Shown here: positions 1 through 7,496 of the stretch, piece by piece
How the letters are laid out: the number at the start of each line of letters is the position of its first letter
Numbering within the stretch: position 1 is the first letter of the stretch
Assembly (NCBI GenBank): GCA_029288195.1
Contig: JARFPR010000362.1
Coordinates: 1 to 26,799 of the forward strand
DNA length: 26,799 bases
Direction: 5' to 3'
Source: Gammaproteobacteria bacterium
Lineage (GTDB): Bacteria > Pseudomonadota > Gammaproteobacteria > GCA-001735895
Notes under the pieces: generated by a model
Databases searched by the model: none
What the model saw: only the letters and a program-made list of their open reading frames with translations
Told to the model about the DNA's origin: nothing
Position numbers and translations under genes: made by a program

Positions 1-1205
1 TCGAGGCCAAGGAAGACGCGGAACAGAGTAACCGGGCAAAATCAGAATTCCTCGCTATCATGAGCCATGAAATCCGCACACCGATGAACGGCGTAATCGG
101 GATGACCGATCTGCTGATCGACAGCGAGATGGATGACAAGCAAAAAAACTACGCCCGGATAATCCAGGATTCAGGCACAGCTTTGCTGAGAATTATCAAC
201 GATATTCTCGACCTGTCTCGTCTCGAAGCTCGACGCATAACCCTCGAACAGGCTGAATTCGACTACGCCAGCATGGTTTCGGGAGTGGTTGACATACTGA
301 ATCCCCAGGCCAGGGAGAAAGATCTGCAGCTTAGCTACGACATCGATGCAGCTGTAGAGGCTGACTACCTGGGAGATTACGGTCGCTTGCGCCAGGTCAT
401 GGTTAACCTCGTCGGCAACGCGATCAAGTTCACTCACCAGGGTTCTGTTTCGATCAGGGTTTCACGCGTGGGCGGGGATGATCAAAATCCTGTACTGCGC
501 ACCGAAATCAGCGACACAGGCACCGGCATTCCATCCAATGCGATCGGCAAGTTATTCAAAAGTTTTACCCAGGTCGATGCCTCAACCTCGCGTAAATTTG
601 GTGGCACTGGCCTGGGCCTCGCGATCTGTCGTAAAATCGTCGAAACCATGGGCGGTGAAATCGGAGTCACCAGTATCGAGGGCGAAGGCAGCCAGTTCTG
701 GTTTGAAATTTCGCTACCGCGCATCGACCCGAACGCTGATGACGAAGATCGTGACGACACCATTACGATTTTACCCGGCCAAAGCTTCAGAGCCGACAAG
801 ACAGGCGCCCAGCTCCGCATTCTGGTGGTAGACGATGTGCCTGTGAACCTGGTTGTGGTCGAGAAAATGCTCGATAGCATCGGCTACCAGGTGGAGTCTG
901 CCAGCAACGGACTCGAGGCCGTCGCCGCCGTTAAGGCAAAACACTATGACCTGATTTTCATGGATATCCAGATGCCTGAAATGGACGGCTATGAGGCCAC
1001 GCGCCAGATTCGCGCACTGGGTCCGGTAGCCAGCAGCATCCCGATTGTAGCGATTACCGCGAACACACAGGATGGCGATCGAGAAGCCTGTATCGAGGCC
1101 GGCATGAATGATTATATCGCCAAACCCTTTGTTAAGAAGCAACTCGCCAGATTGCTTGATCTCTACTTTCCCCCCGCAGTACTGGATACCCGTAAAGCCG
1201 GTTAG
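1..1205 (+). CDS. Hybrid sensor histidine kinase/response regulator, 5' end cut by the window edge
   Basis: This is the C-terminal part of a hybrid two-component kinase. The reading frame is open from base 3. The residues before the first ATG (position 60) run straight into the HisKA core MSHEIRTPMNGVIGM, so that ATG is internal and the true start lies outside the window. The phospho-accepting His codon is at 66-68. A HATPase_c domain follows, with the N box (NLVGNAIKF), the DTGTGIP motif and a GGTGLGLAI glycine-rich lid. The C-terminal receiver domain has the acidic DD pair (LVVDD), the phospho-acceptor Asp in FMDIQMPEMDG and the conserved Lys in AKPF. The sensor domain is not visible, so neither stimulus nor topology can be stated. 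The gene ends head-on against the LysR gene with no intergenic base. Confidence 0.95.
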   Translation, partial: EAKEDAEQSNRAKSEFLAIMSHEIRTPMNGVIGMTDLLIDSEMDDKQKNYARIIQDSGTALLRIINDILDLSRLEARRITLEQAEFDYASMVSGVVDILNPQAREKDLQLSYDIDAAVEADYLGDYGRLRQVMVNLVGNAIKFTHQGSVSIRVSRVGGDDQNPVLRTEISDTGTGIPSNAIGKLFKSFTQVDASTSRKFGGTGLGLAICRKIVETMGGEIGVTSIEGEGSQFWFEISLPRIDPNADDEDRDDTITILPGQSFRADKTGAQLRILVVDDVPVNLVVVEKMLDSIGYQVESASNGLEAVAAVKAKHYDLIFMDIQMPEMDGYEATRQIRALGPVASSIPIVAITANTQDGDREACIEAGMNDYIAKPFVKKQLARLLDLYFPPAVLDTRKAG

Positions 1206-2099
1206 CTATATATCGCGCTCACAGAAATGCGCGTAGAGTGCATCACTGAAAACCTTGACCCGTCTTGAAACCAGGCGACCGGGAGGATAGACCGCGTACA
1301 TACCGACTTCCGGGCGCGGATACTCTGTCAAAACAGGGACCAAATCACCCGCTTCTATGTAATCCTGCAGGAATGCTACCGGGCCACTCACGATCGCATG
1401 GCCACAGCTGGCGACCGCAGCCAGAAACTCACCATTGTTTGCACTGAGCCGATATTTCATCCTTGGACTCACACGCTTGCCATCTTCCTCGTAAAACCAT
1501 TGGCGACCCACTGCAACATTGCTGTAGACGAGTACTTCGTGCTGTGCCAGTTCTGCCGGATGGCGGGGTTCACCGTGCTGTTTGAGGTAATCGGGGCTCG
1601 CGCAAATACTAAAATGCACACTCGCAAGTTTGCGCGCAATCAAGCCCGAGTCCTGTAATTCACCAATCCGTATCGCCAGGTCCATATTCTCCTCAACCAG
1701 GTCAACCTGCCGGTCGCTGAGATCAATGTCGATGCTGATATCACGGTGGTCAGCCAGGAAATTGCTGATCGGTTGCGCCAACTGGTCGACGCCAAAGCCG
1801 AGCGGTAGCGCCAGCCTTATACGTCCCGATACCTCGCATTGTGCATCAACGACAAATTGCTCGGCCTCGTTTAGATCGGCCAGAATCTGCGTTGCACGCT
1901 GATAAAACTCCTTACCGGCCTCGGTCAAAGACTGACGCCTCGTGGTGCGCTGTAACAATTGCACCCCGAGGCGCTGCTCAAGTTCACTGACTCGTCGACT
2001 CACCATCGACTTCACAATGCCGAGTTTTTCGCTCGCATTGCTGAAACCGCGAAAATCTACCACCGCTACAAATGATTCAAGTTCTTCAAAACGATTCAT
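1206..2099 (-). CDS. LysR-family transcriptional regulator
   Basis: A 297-residue protein of normal LysR length. The N-terminal winged helix-turn-helix (residues about 3-62) has the family pattern: FVAVVDFRGFSNASEKL, then the recognition helix around KSMVSRRVSELEQRLG, then LLQRTTR and LTEAG. An effector-binding domain fills the rest. The gene diverges from a doxX-azoR-pirin operon with 99 bp between start codons, the classic layout for a LysR regulator controlling its neighbour. By analogy with LysR regulators next to quinone reductases, the inducer is probably an electrophile or quinone, but nothing in the sequence shows this. A 9-bp inverted repeat brackets the intergenic region and its left arm touches this start codon, which would fit autoregulation. 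The stop codon abuts the stop of the convergent kinase gene. Confidence 0.95.
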   Translation of the reverse strand: MNRFEELESFVAVVDFRGFSNASEKLGIVKSMVSRRVSELEQRLGVQLLQRTTRRQSLTEAGKEFYQRATQILADLNEAEQFVVDAQCEVSGRIRLALPLGFGVDQLAQPISNFLADHRDISIDIDLSDRQVDLVEENMDLAIRIGELQDSGLIARKLASVHFSICASPDYLKQHGEPRHPAELAQHEVLVYSNVAVGRQWFYEEDGKRVSPRMKYRLSANNGEFLAAVASCGHAIVSGPVAFLQDYIEAGDLVPVLTEYPRPEVGMYAVYPPGRLVSRRVKVFSDALYAHFCERDI

Positions 2100-2163
2100 A
2101 TTGTTCTCTAAATAGAAACAGTAATTTGTATTTATAGCTATTTATTTAATTTTCAGAACAATA
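2099..2163. promoter_or_regulatory. Divergent LysR/doxX control region with long-range inverted repeat
   Basis: Two perfect 9-bp arms, TATTGTTCT (2099-2107) and AGAACAATA (2155-2163), are inverted around a 47-bp AT-rich centre in the gap between the divergent LysR and doxX genes. The centre also holds a looser pair, TAAATAG (2109-2115) and CTATTTA (2138-2144). The spacing suggests two operator half-sites that could be bridged by a LysR tetramer, but the region is AT-rich and the classical T-N11-A box is not cleanly assigned. The repeat is seen directly; its role is inferred. Confidence 0.4.
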
Positions 2164-2198
2164 ATAATACCTGCATCGTTCACTCAGAGGCAAACAAA

Positions 2199-2603
2199 AT
2201 GAATGCAAAATCTTTATCCAACATCTCCATGCTTTCCGCCCGGGCCATGCTCGCGGCGGTTTTTATCATCGCGGGATTTAGCAAGATCGGTGCCGGTTAC
2301 GCCGGAACCCAGGCTTACATGGAATCGGCGGGGCTACCCGGCCTGCTGTTGCCTGCAGTCATTGCGCTTGAAATCCTAGGCGGAATCGCAATCCTGATTG
2401 GATTCCAGACCAGGATAGCCGCCTTGTTGCTGGCCGGTTTCACCCTGCTGGCAGCGGTATTGTTCCATAGCGACTTCAACCAGCAAATGCAGATGATTCT
2501 GTTTATGAAAAATATCGGTCTTAGCGGTGGATTCCTGGTTCTGGCTGCGCAGGGACCCGGGGACTGGGCCTTCAATCCACAATTAAGATTACAGGCGGTT
2601 TAG
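2199..2603 (+). CDS. DoxX family membrane protein
   Basis: A small four-helix integral membrane protein (134 residues). It has the DoxX pattern: a first helix reading ARAMLAAVFIIAGFSKI, a conserved G-Y-x-G stretch, a helix ALEILGGIAILIGFQTRIAALLLAG, and a C-terminal helix after FMKNIGLSGGFLVLA. DoxX/DoxD-like proteins are linked to quinone-dependent redox chemistry and often sit beside quinone reductases and pirins; the precise activity of this group is unknown. It starts at an ATG with AGAGG nine bases upstream. It is the first gene of an operon, two bases before azoR, divergent from a LysR gene. Confidence 0.9.
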   Translation: MNAKSLSNISMLSARAMLAAVFIIAGFSKIGAGYAGTQAYMESAGLPGLLLPAVIALEILGGIAILIGFQTRIAALLLAGFTLLAAVLFHSDFNQQMQMILFMKNIGLSGGFLVLAAQGPGDWAFNPQLRLQAV

Positions 2604-2605
2604 TC

Positions 2606-3217
2606 ATGCAGAACAAAAAACGTATTTTACGCCTCGATGCCAGTGCCAATCCTGCTGATTCGGCTAGCAAAAAACTCGGTGACTACCTGCTGGAGCAGTT
2701 GCAGCAGGTTCATCTTTTAGCAGAAACGCGGGTACGTGACCTGAACCAGGACCTGTCATTCATCGATGCGAACTGGATAGCAGCCAATTTTACCGCGCCG
2801 GGCGATCGTGAACCCGGGCAATCTGAGCAGCTTTCTTTTTCCGATCGCCTTATTGAAGAGCTTGAATGGGCTGACCATATCGTGTTGACCACACCGATGT
2901 ATAACTTCGGCGTTCCGGCCACCCTGAAAGCCTGGATTGACATGGTTTGTCGCGCTGGCGTTACTTTTCGCTACGCTGCCGATGGACCGCAAGGTCTGCT
3001 CCAAGGCAAGCGGGCAGATATCATTATTACGACGGGTGGTGTGCCACTGGCGAGTCCCGTAGACTTCGTCAGCGGTTACTTAAAACAGGTCTTTGCTTTC
3101 ATCGGAATCAACGACGTCAATTTCGTCGGGGCCGACCAGATGAACGTCGATGCCGAGGCAAGCTTTGCCAGGGCGCGGTCAGACATCGAACAGGAATATG
3201 CGGCCAATGCGGCCTAG
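2606..3217 (+). CDS. azoR: FMN-dependent NADH:quinone/azo reductase (AzoR/AcpD family)
   Basis: A flavodoxin-fold enzyme of 203 residues, the normal length for AzoR. It reduces quinones (and azo dyes) by two electrons using NAD(P)H and bound FMN, which avoids semiquinone radicals; its natural role is usually taken to be quinone and electrophile detoxification in the cytosol. Diagnostic stretches are the N-terminal FMN-phosphate region around LDASANPADSASKKL, the flavin-contacting PMYNFGVPATLKAWIDMV, and RAGVTFRYAADGPQGLLQG. It lies two bases after doxX and nine before the pirin gene, so the three are very probably co-transcribed. Confidence 0.93.
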   Translation: MQNKKRILRLDASANPADSASKKLGDYLLEQLQQVHLLAETRVRDLNQDLSFIDANWIAANFTAPGDREPGQSEQLSFSDRLIEELEWADHIVLTTPMYNFGVPATLKAWIDMVCRAGVTFRYAADGPQGLLQGKRADIIITTGGVPLASPVDFVSGYLKQVFAFIGINDVNFVGADQMNVDAEASFARARSDIEQEYAANAA

Positions 3218-3226
3218 GAGTAAGCC

Positions 3227-4072
3227 ATGAACACACGTAAAGCTCAACAAGTGATTACCGGGCAGGCAACAACCGACGGTGCCGGGGTGGACCTGGTGCG
3301 TGTAATCGGACAACCCGCTTTAATGGATCTCGACCCCTTCCTGTTGCTCGACGCTTTTCGCTCGGATGATCCCGACGATTACATCGCCGGCTTCCCACCG
3401 CACCCGCATCGAGGTTTTGAAACCGTAACCTACCTGCTCAACGGGCGCATGCGGCACCAGGATAACGACGGCAACGAAGGCGTCATCGAGCCTGGCGGCA
3501 TACAATGGATGACGGCCGGCAGCGGCATAGTGCATTCAGAAATGCCGGAACAACAGGATGGACTGCTGGAAGGCTTTCAACTCTGGATAAACCTGCCGGG
3601 TGCTCACAAGATGGACAGGCCGGCATACCAGGAGTATGACGCCACCAGTATTCCGACTGAATCCAGAGAAGGCACCGCGGTTAAAGTAATCAGTGGCAAG
3701 ACCTCGCAAGGTACTGCGGGACCGGTTAACCAACCACTTACCGACCCGGTTTATCTTGATGTAACCTTGCAAGCAGATACCGAGTTCACCGAAAACCTCG
3801 TTGCCGACCATAATGCATTTATCTATGTCATTAATGGTGAGGTGGCGCTCGAAGATGTCGAGGGAGGCCAGTTGACGCTGGCTCGCGATCAATTGGCGGT
3901 ACTCGGCAAGGGCGACACGGTAACACTGAGAGGCGGCGATCAGGAAAGCCGATTCCTGCTGGTTGCGGGTAAACCTCTCAACGAGCCGGTGGCACGCGGT
4001 GGCCCGTTCGTGATGAATACCGAAGCCGAGGTGCGCCAGGCATTCATCGATTACCAGAGCGGTAATTTCTAA
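3227..4072 (+). CDS. Pirin family protein
   Basis: A bicupin of 281 residues. The N-terminal cupin carries the full pirin metal site: His59 and His61 in PPHPHRGFETVTYL, and His103 and Glu105 in GSGIVHSEMP, corresponding to the four ligands known from human pirin. Bacterial pirins with this site can act as quercetin dioxygenase-like enzymes or redox-responsive regulators; which applies here cannot be told. The start ATG is preceded by AGGAG at good distance. The gene closes the doxX-azoR-pirin operon. It converges on mrp with the inverted-repeat element at 4176-4227 between them. Confidence 0.94.
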   Translation: MNTRKAQQVITGQATTDGAGVDLVRVIGQPALMDLDPFLLLDAFRSDDPDDYIAGFPPHPHRGFETVTYLLNGRMRHQDNDGNEGVIEPGGIQWMTAGSGIVHSEMPEQQDGLLEGFQLWINLPGAHKMDRPAYQEYDATSIPTESREGTAVKVISGKTSQGTAGPVNQPLTDPVYLDVTLQADTEFTENLVADHNAFIYVINGEVALEDVEGGQLTLARDQLAVLGKGDTVTLRGGDQESRFLLVAGKPLNEPVARGGPFVMNTEAEVRQAFIDYQSGNF

Positions 4073-4175
4073 ACTCCGGCTTGCACCCGACAGGGGAAGA
4101 CCGTAAAAAGTGCTTCTATCCCCGAAGCCCTGGGATCCGTATACATCGGGAATTAATAGAGCGCCACTGTTACAA

Positions 4176-4227
4176 GATCCCGGATCAAGCCCGGGATGAC
4201 CTGAAATAGCTTCGCTATTTCAGGTCA
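4176..4227. repeat. Tandem inverted repeats (REP-like element), probable bidirectional terminator
   Basis: Two stem-loops lie side by side. The first is ATCCCGG (4177-4183) paired with CCGGGAT (4191-4197) around a 7-base loop. The second is a perfect 14-bp stem, TGACCTGAAATAGC (4197-4210) and GCTATTTCAGGTCA (4214-4227), around the triloop TTC. The last three bases of the second stem are the mrp stop codon on the minus strand. The GATCCCGG...CCGGGATGAC unit resembles a dispersed intergenic repeat known from many proteobacterial genomes. Neither strand has a clear U-tract, so termination would come from the hairpin alone. Confidence 0.7.
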
Positions 4228-5313
4228 ATTGTTCTGGATGACGATGTTGGGAAAAGCGGCCGAGTGATCGCGCGCTTTGGTGGCGAGCTTGGCTGCTGTC
4301 TTGCGCGCTACTGCGCGGTAAATCGAGGCGATCGGACTATCCGCCATCGCGGCCACGGTGGGGTTCCCACTATCGGACTGTTCCCGAATGTGAATGTCGA
4401 GCGGTAACGAGCCGAGTAAATCGACACCGTGTTCGGCAGACATGCGCGCGCCACCGCCCTCACCGAATATTGGTTCGCTATGGCCACACTGGCTACAGAT
4501 ATGGATGCTCATGTTCTCGATGACACCAAGCACCGGAACTTCGACCTTTTCGAACATTTTCAGGCCCTTGCGCGCGTCCAGTAGCGCAATGTCCTGCGGG
4601 GTCGTAACGATGACCGCGCCACTGACCGGTATCTTCTGCGCCAGCGTTAGCTGGATATCGCCAGTGCCAGGAGGTAAATCGATTATCAGGTAATCGACAT
4701 CAACCCAACGAGTGTCATTGAGTAATTGCTCAAGTGCCTGGGTGACCATCGGCCCGCGCCAGATCATTGGTGTATCTTCCTCCACCAGGTAACCGATCGA
4801 CATCGACTGGATGCCGTGACCGACCATCGGTTCGAGACTTTTACCATCAGATGACTCGGGCTGGCCCTTGCAACCGAGCATGCGCGGAATACTGGGTCCA
4901 TATATATCGGCATCAAGAATACCAACCGTCGCGCCTTCAGCCTGCAATGCAAGGGCGAGATTAACCGCGGTCGTCGACTTGCCCACGCCACCTTTACCGG
5001 AGGCGACCGCGATAACATTCTTGATCCCCGTCAGAGGTTTCAAATTCTGCTGCACGGCATGCGATTTGACCATGCTCGATACTTCTACCTCGACCGATCC
5101 GATGCCTTCGAGATCACCTAACGCCGCTTCGATTTCCTGTTTCAGTGAGTCGAAATAACCCGCCGCCGGGTAGCCCAGCTGGATCTGGATCTTGCAGTTG
5201 TCCCCATCTGCTTCGATCGACTTGACGGCCTTGCTCGAGACCAGGTCGGTTTCCATGTTGGGATCTATGACCTGACCCAGCTTCGTTTCAATCTGCGATT
5301 TTTCGATTGCCAT
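4225..5313 (-). CDS. mrp: Mrp/ApbC iron-sulfur cluster carrier ATPase
   Basis: A P-loop NTPase (362 residues from the chosen start) that binds and transfers Fe-S clusters to apo-proteins in the cytosol. An N-terminal MIP18/DUF59 domain (about 1-85) precedes the ATPase domain, with a deviant Walker A GKGGVGKST (106-114), LDADIYGPSIPRMLG, DLPPGTGDIQLT, and the cluster-binding CxxC pair Cys273/Cys276 in HICSQCGH. I chose the ATG at 5313 (MAIEKSQIE...) because family members begin at this point; an in-frame ATG at 5355 adds 14 residues not typical of the family, though it has a weak AGG upstream. It is divergent from metG, a pairing common in gammaproteobacteria. The nearby Rnf and Nth proteins are Fe-S clients in principle. 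Confidence 0.94.
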   Translation of the reverse strand: MAIEKSQIETKLGQVIDPNMETDLVSSKAVKSIEADGDNCKIQIQLGYPAAGYFDSLKQEIEAALGDLEGIGSVEVEVSSMVKSHAVQQNLKPLTGIKNVIAVASGKGGVGKSTTAVNLALALQAEGATVGILDADIYGPSIPRMLGCKGQPESSDGKSLEPMVGHGIQSMSIGYLVEEDTPMIWRGPMVTQALEQLLNDTRWVDVDYLIIDLPPGTGDIQLTLAQKIPVSGAVIVTTPQDIALLDARKGLKMFEKVEVPVLGVIENMSIHICSQCGHSEPIFGEGGGARMSAEHGVDLLGSLPLDIHIREQSDSGNPTVAAMADSPIASIYRAVARKTAAKLATKARDHSAAFPNIVIQNN

Positions 5314-5462
5314 GCTTAAAGTATCTATTTCAGGGTTTCTGAATCGAGCGCGCATTTTACCTGAGCCGGTCAGGAAATATCACTTAGTTTTTGTGTGAAT
5401 GTTCTATACAGTGCCTGGTACAGCACCTAAAATACGTCGCTTTAACCAGGCCAATCCATTCG

Positions 5463-7496
5463 ATGAGTTCCAAATCCCGCCAGATCGTGGTGACCAGCGC
5501 GCTGCCCTACGCCAATGGTCCGATCCATATTGGCCATATGCTCGAGTATGTGCAGACCGACATCTGGGCACGCTTTCAGAGACTGCGCGGTCACGAATGC
5601 ATCTACGTGTGTGCCGACGATGCCCACGGCACGCCGATCATGCTACGCGCGCAGGCAGAAGGAGTTACCCCGGAAGCATTGATCGAACGCATGCACAAGG
5701 AACACCTGCAGGACTTTACCGATTTTGGCGTCGCTTTCGACAATTACTACAGTACCCATTCCGACGAGAATCGCTTTTTCGCCGAGTACATCTATACCCA
5801 GCTGAAACAAGCCGGGCATATCCGAACACGCGTCATTTCACAGGCTTATGACCCGGTAGCGGAAATGTTTCTGCCGGATCGATTTATCAAGGGTGAGTGT
5901 CCTAACTGCGGTACCGGCGATCAATACGGTGACAATTGTGAAAACTGTGGCGCTACCTATGATCCTACCGAGCTCAAGAATCCAGTGTCGGTGGTCAGCG
6001 GGGAAACCCCGATCGAAAAGGATTCGGAACAGTATTTCTTCAAGCTGGAAGACTTTGAAGACATGCTCAAAGCCTGGTTCGCCGCTGGCCACGTGCAAAC
6101 CGAAATTGCCAATAAGATGAACGAATGGCTCGATGAGGGCCTCAAGGACTGGGATATTTCGCGTAACGCACCCTACTGGGGTTTCGAGATTCCAGACGCA
6201 CCGGGTAAATATTTTTACGTCTGGCTGGATGCGCCGATTGGTTACATGGCCAGTTTCAAACACTGGTGCGAAGCCACCGGGCACGACTTCGACGAATACT
6301 GGAATGCCGATAGCAAGCACGAGCTTTACCATTTCATTGGTAAAGATATCGCTCGCTTCCATACCATGTTCTGGCCAGCGATGTTGCATGGCGCCGGTTT
6401 CCGCAAACCAAGCGCGGTTTATTGCCATGGATTCCTGACCGTCGACGGCCAAAAGATGTCCAAGTCACGCGGCACCTTTATCATGGCGCGCACTTACCTC
6501 GAGCACCTGAATCCCGAGTACCTGCGCTATTATTTTGCCGCCAAGCTCGGTCCCGGGATCGACGATATCGACCTGAACCTCGAGGATTTTACAACCCGCG
6601 TCAATTCTGACCTGGTTGGCAAACTGGTGAACATTGCCAGCCGTTGCGCCGGGTTTATTAACAAAAGATTTGACGGCAAGCTCGCCGCCAAACTCTCCAG
6701 CGAAGATTTAAGCCAAAAGATTCTCGCCACCGCAGAGCCGGTTGCCGATTACTACGAAAACCGCGAATTCGGTAAGGCTATGCGCGACATCATGGCGCTG
6801 GCCGATAAAGTCAATCAGTACATCGACGAAAAGCAGCCCTGGGTAGCCATCAAGGACCCGGCCCGGGCCTCCGAAGTACAGGATGTTTGCAGCATCGGTT
6901 TGAATTGCTTTCGTCAGCTGATCATTTTGTTGAAACCCGTTTTGCCAAAGCTGGCGGCGCAGTCCGAGGAGTTCCTTAAGGTTGAAAACCTCCTATGGTC
7001 TAATCTCGGTGATAACCTGCTGGATCACGGTATTAATCGATTCAAGCCCCTGATGACGCGAATCGAGCCGGTTTTTATCGAACGCATGATCGAGGCCACA
7101 AAAGAAGACCTCGCTACGGAGCAGAAAATGCAGCAGACCTCGAGCGACCCATCGATCGAAGCCATCGCAGCCGAGATCGGTTATGACGATTTCGCCAAAC
7201 TGGATTTCCGCATTGCGAAAATCGTCGCTGCCAAACGCGTCGAAAAATCTGACAAGCTGTTGCAGCTCACCCTCGATATCGGCAGCGAAACACGCAACGT
7301 GTTTGCCGGAATCAGCAACGCCTACAAACCCGAGGACCTGGAAGGCAGGCTCACGGTGATGGTTGCCAACCTGGCGCCGCGCAAAATGCGCTTTGGCATA
7401 TCCGAGGGTATGGTGCTGGCAGCCGGTTCCGGTGAAACCGAGCTCTACATCCTGAGCCCGGACTCGGGTGCCAAACCGGGCATGCGAGTCAGCTAG
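5463..7496 (+). CDS. metG: Methionyl-tRNA synthetase
   Basis: Charges tRNA-Met with methionine in the cytosol. The 677-residue product has the long MetG architecture. It shows the class I HIGH motif (residues 22-25), a knuckle with one zinc site of four cysteines (Cys146, Cys149, Cys159, Cys162), KMSKS (331-335), an alpha-helical anticodon-binding domain, and a C-terminal EMAP/Arc1p-like tRNA-binding domain (about 575-677, LDFRIAKIVAAKRVEKSDKL and NLAPRKMRFGISEGMVLA). The frame is open further upstream to 5391, but the ATG at 5463 (MSSKSRQIVVTSALPYANG) is where MetG proteins begin. The stop codon is directly followed by the TTG start of the downstream protease gene. Confidence 0.97.
   Translation: MSSKSRQIVVTSALPYANGPIHIGHMLEYVQTDIWARFQRLRGHECIYVCADDAHGTPIMLRAQAEGVTPEALIERMHKEHLQDFTDFGVAFDNYYSTHSDENRFFAEYIYTQLKQAGHIRTRVISQAYDPVAEMFLPDRFIKGECPNCGTGDQYGDNCENCGATYDPTELKNPVSVVSGETPIEKDSEQYFFKLEDFEDMLKAWFAAGHVQTEIANKMNEWLDEGLKDWDISRNAPYWGFEIPDAPGKYFYVWLDAPIGYMASFKHWCEATGHDFDEYWNADSKHELYHFIGKDIARFHTMFWPAMLHGAGFRKPSAVYCHGFLTVDGQKMSKSRGTFIMARTYLEHLNPEYLRYYFAAKLGPGIDDIDLNLEDFTTRVNSDLVGKLVNIASRCAGFINKRFDGKLAAKLSSEDLSQKILATAEPVADYYENREFGKAMRDIMALADKVNQYIDEKQPWVAIKDPARASEVQDVCSIGLNCFRQLIILLKPVLPKLAAQSEEFLKVENLLWSNLGDNLLDHGINRFKPLMTRIEPVFIERMIEATKEDLATEQKMQQTSSDPSIEAIAAEIGYDDFAKLDFRIAKIVAAKRVEKSDKLLQLTLDIGSETRNVFAGISNAYKPEDLEGRLTVMVANLAPRKMRFGISEGMVLAAGSGETELYILSPDSGAKPGMRVS

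Noticed and set aside
5838..6452. 204-residue minus-strand open frame opposite metG
   Set aside because: Antisense to the conserved catalytic region of metG, with no recognisable domain.
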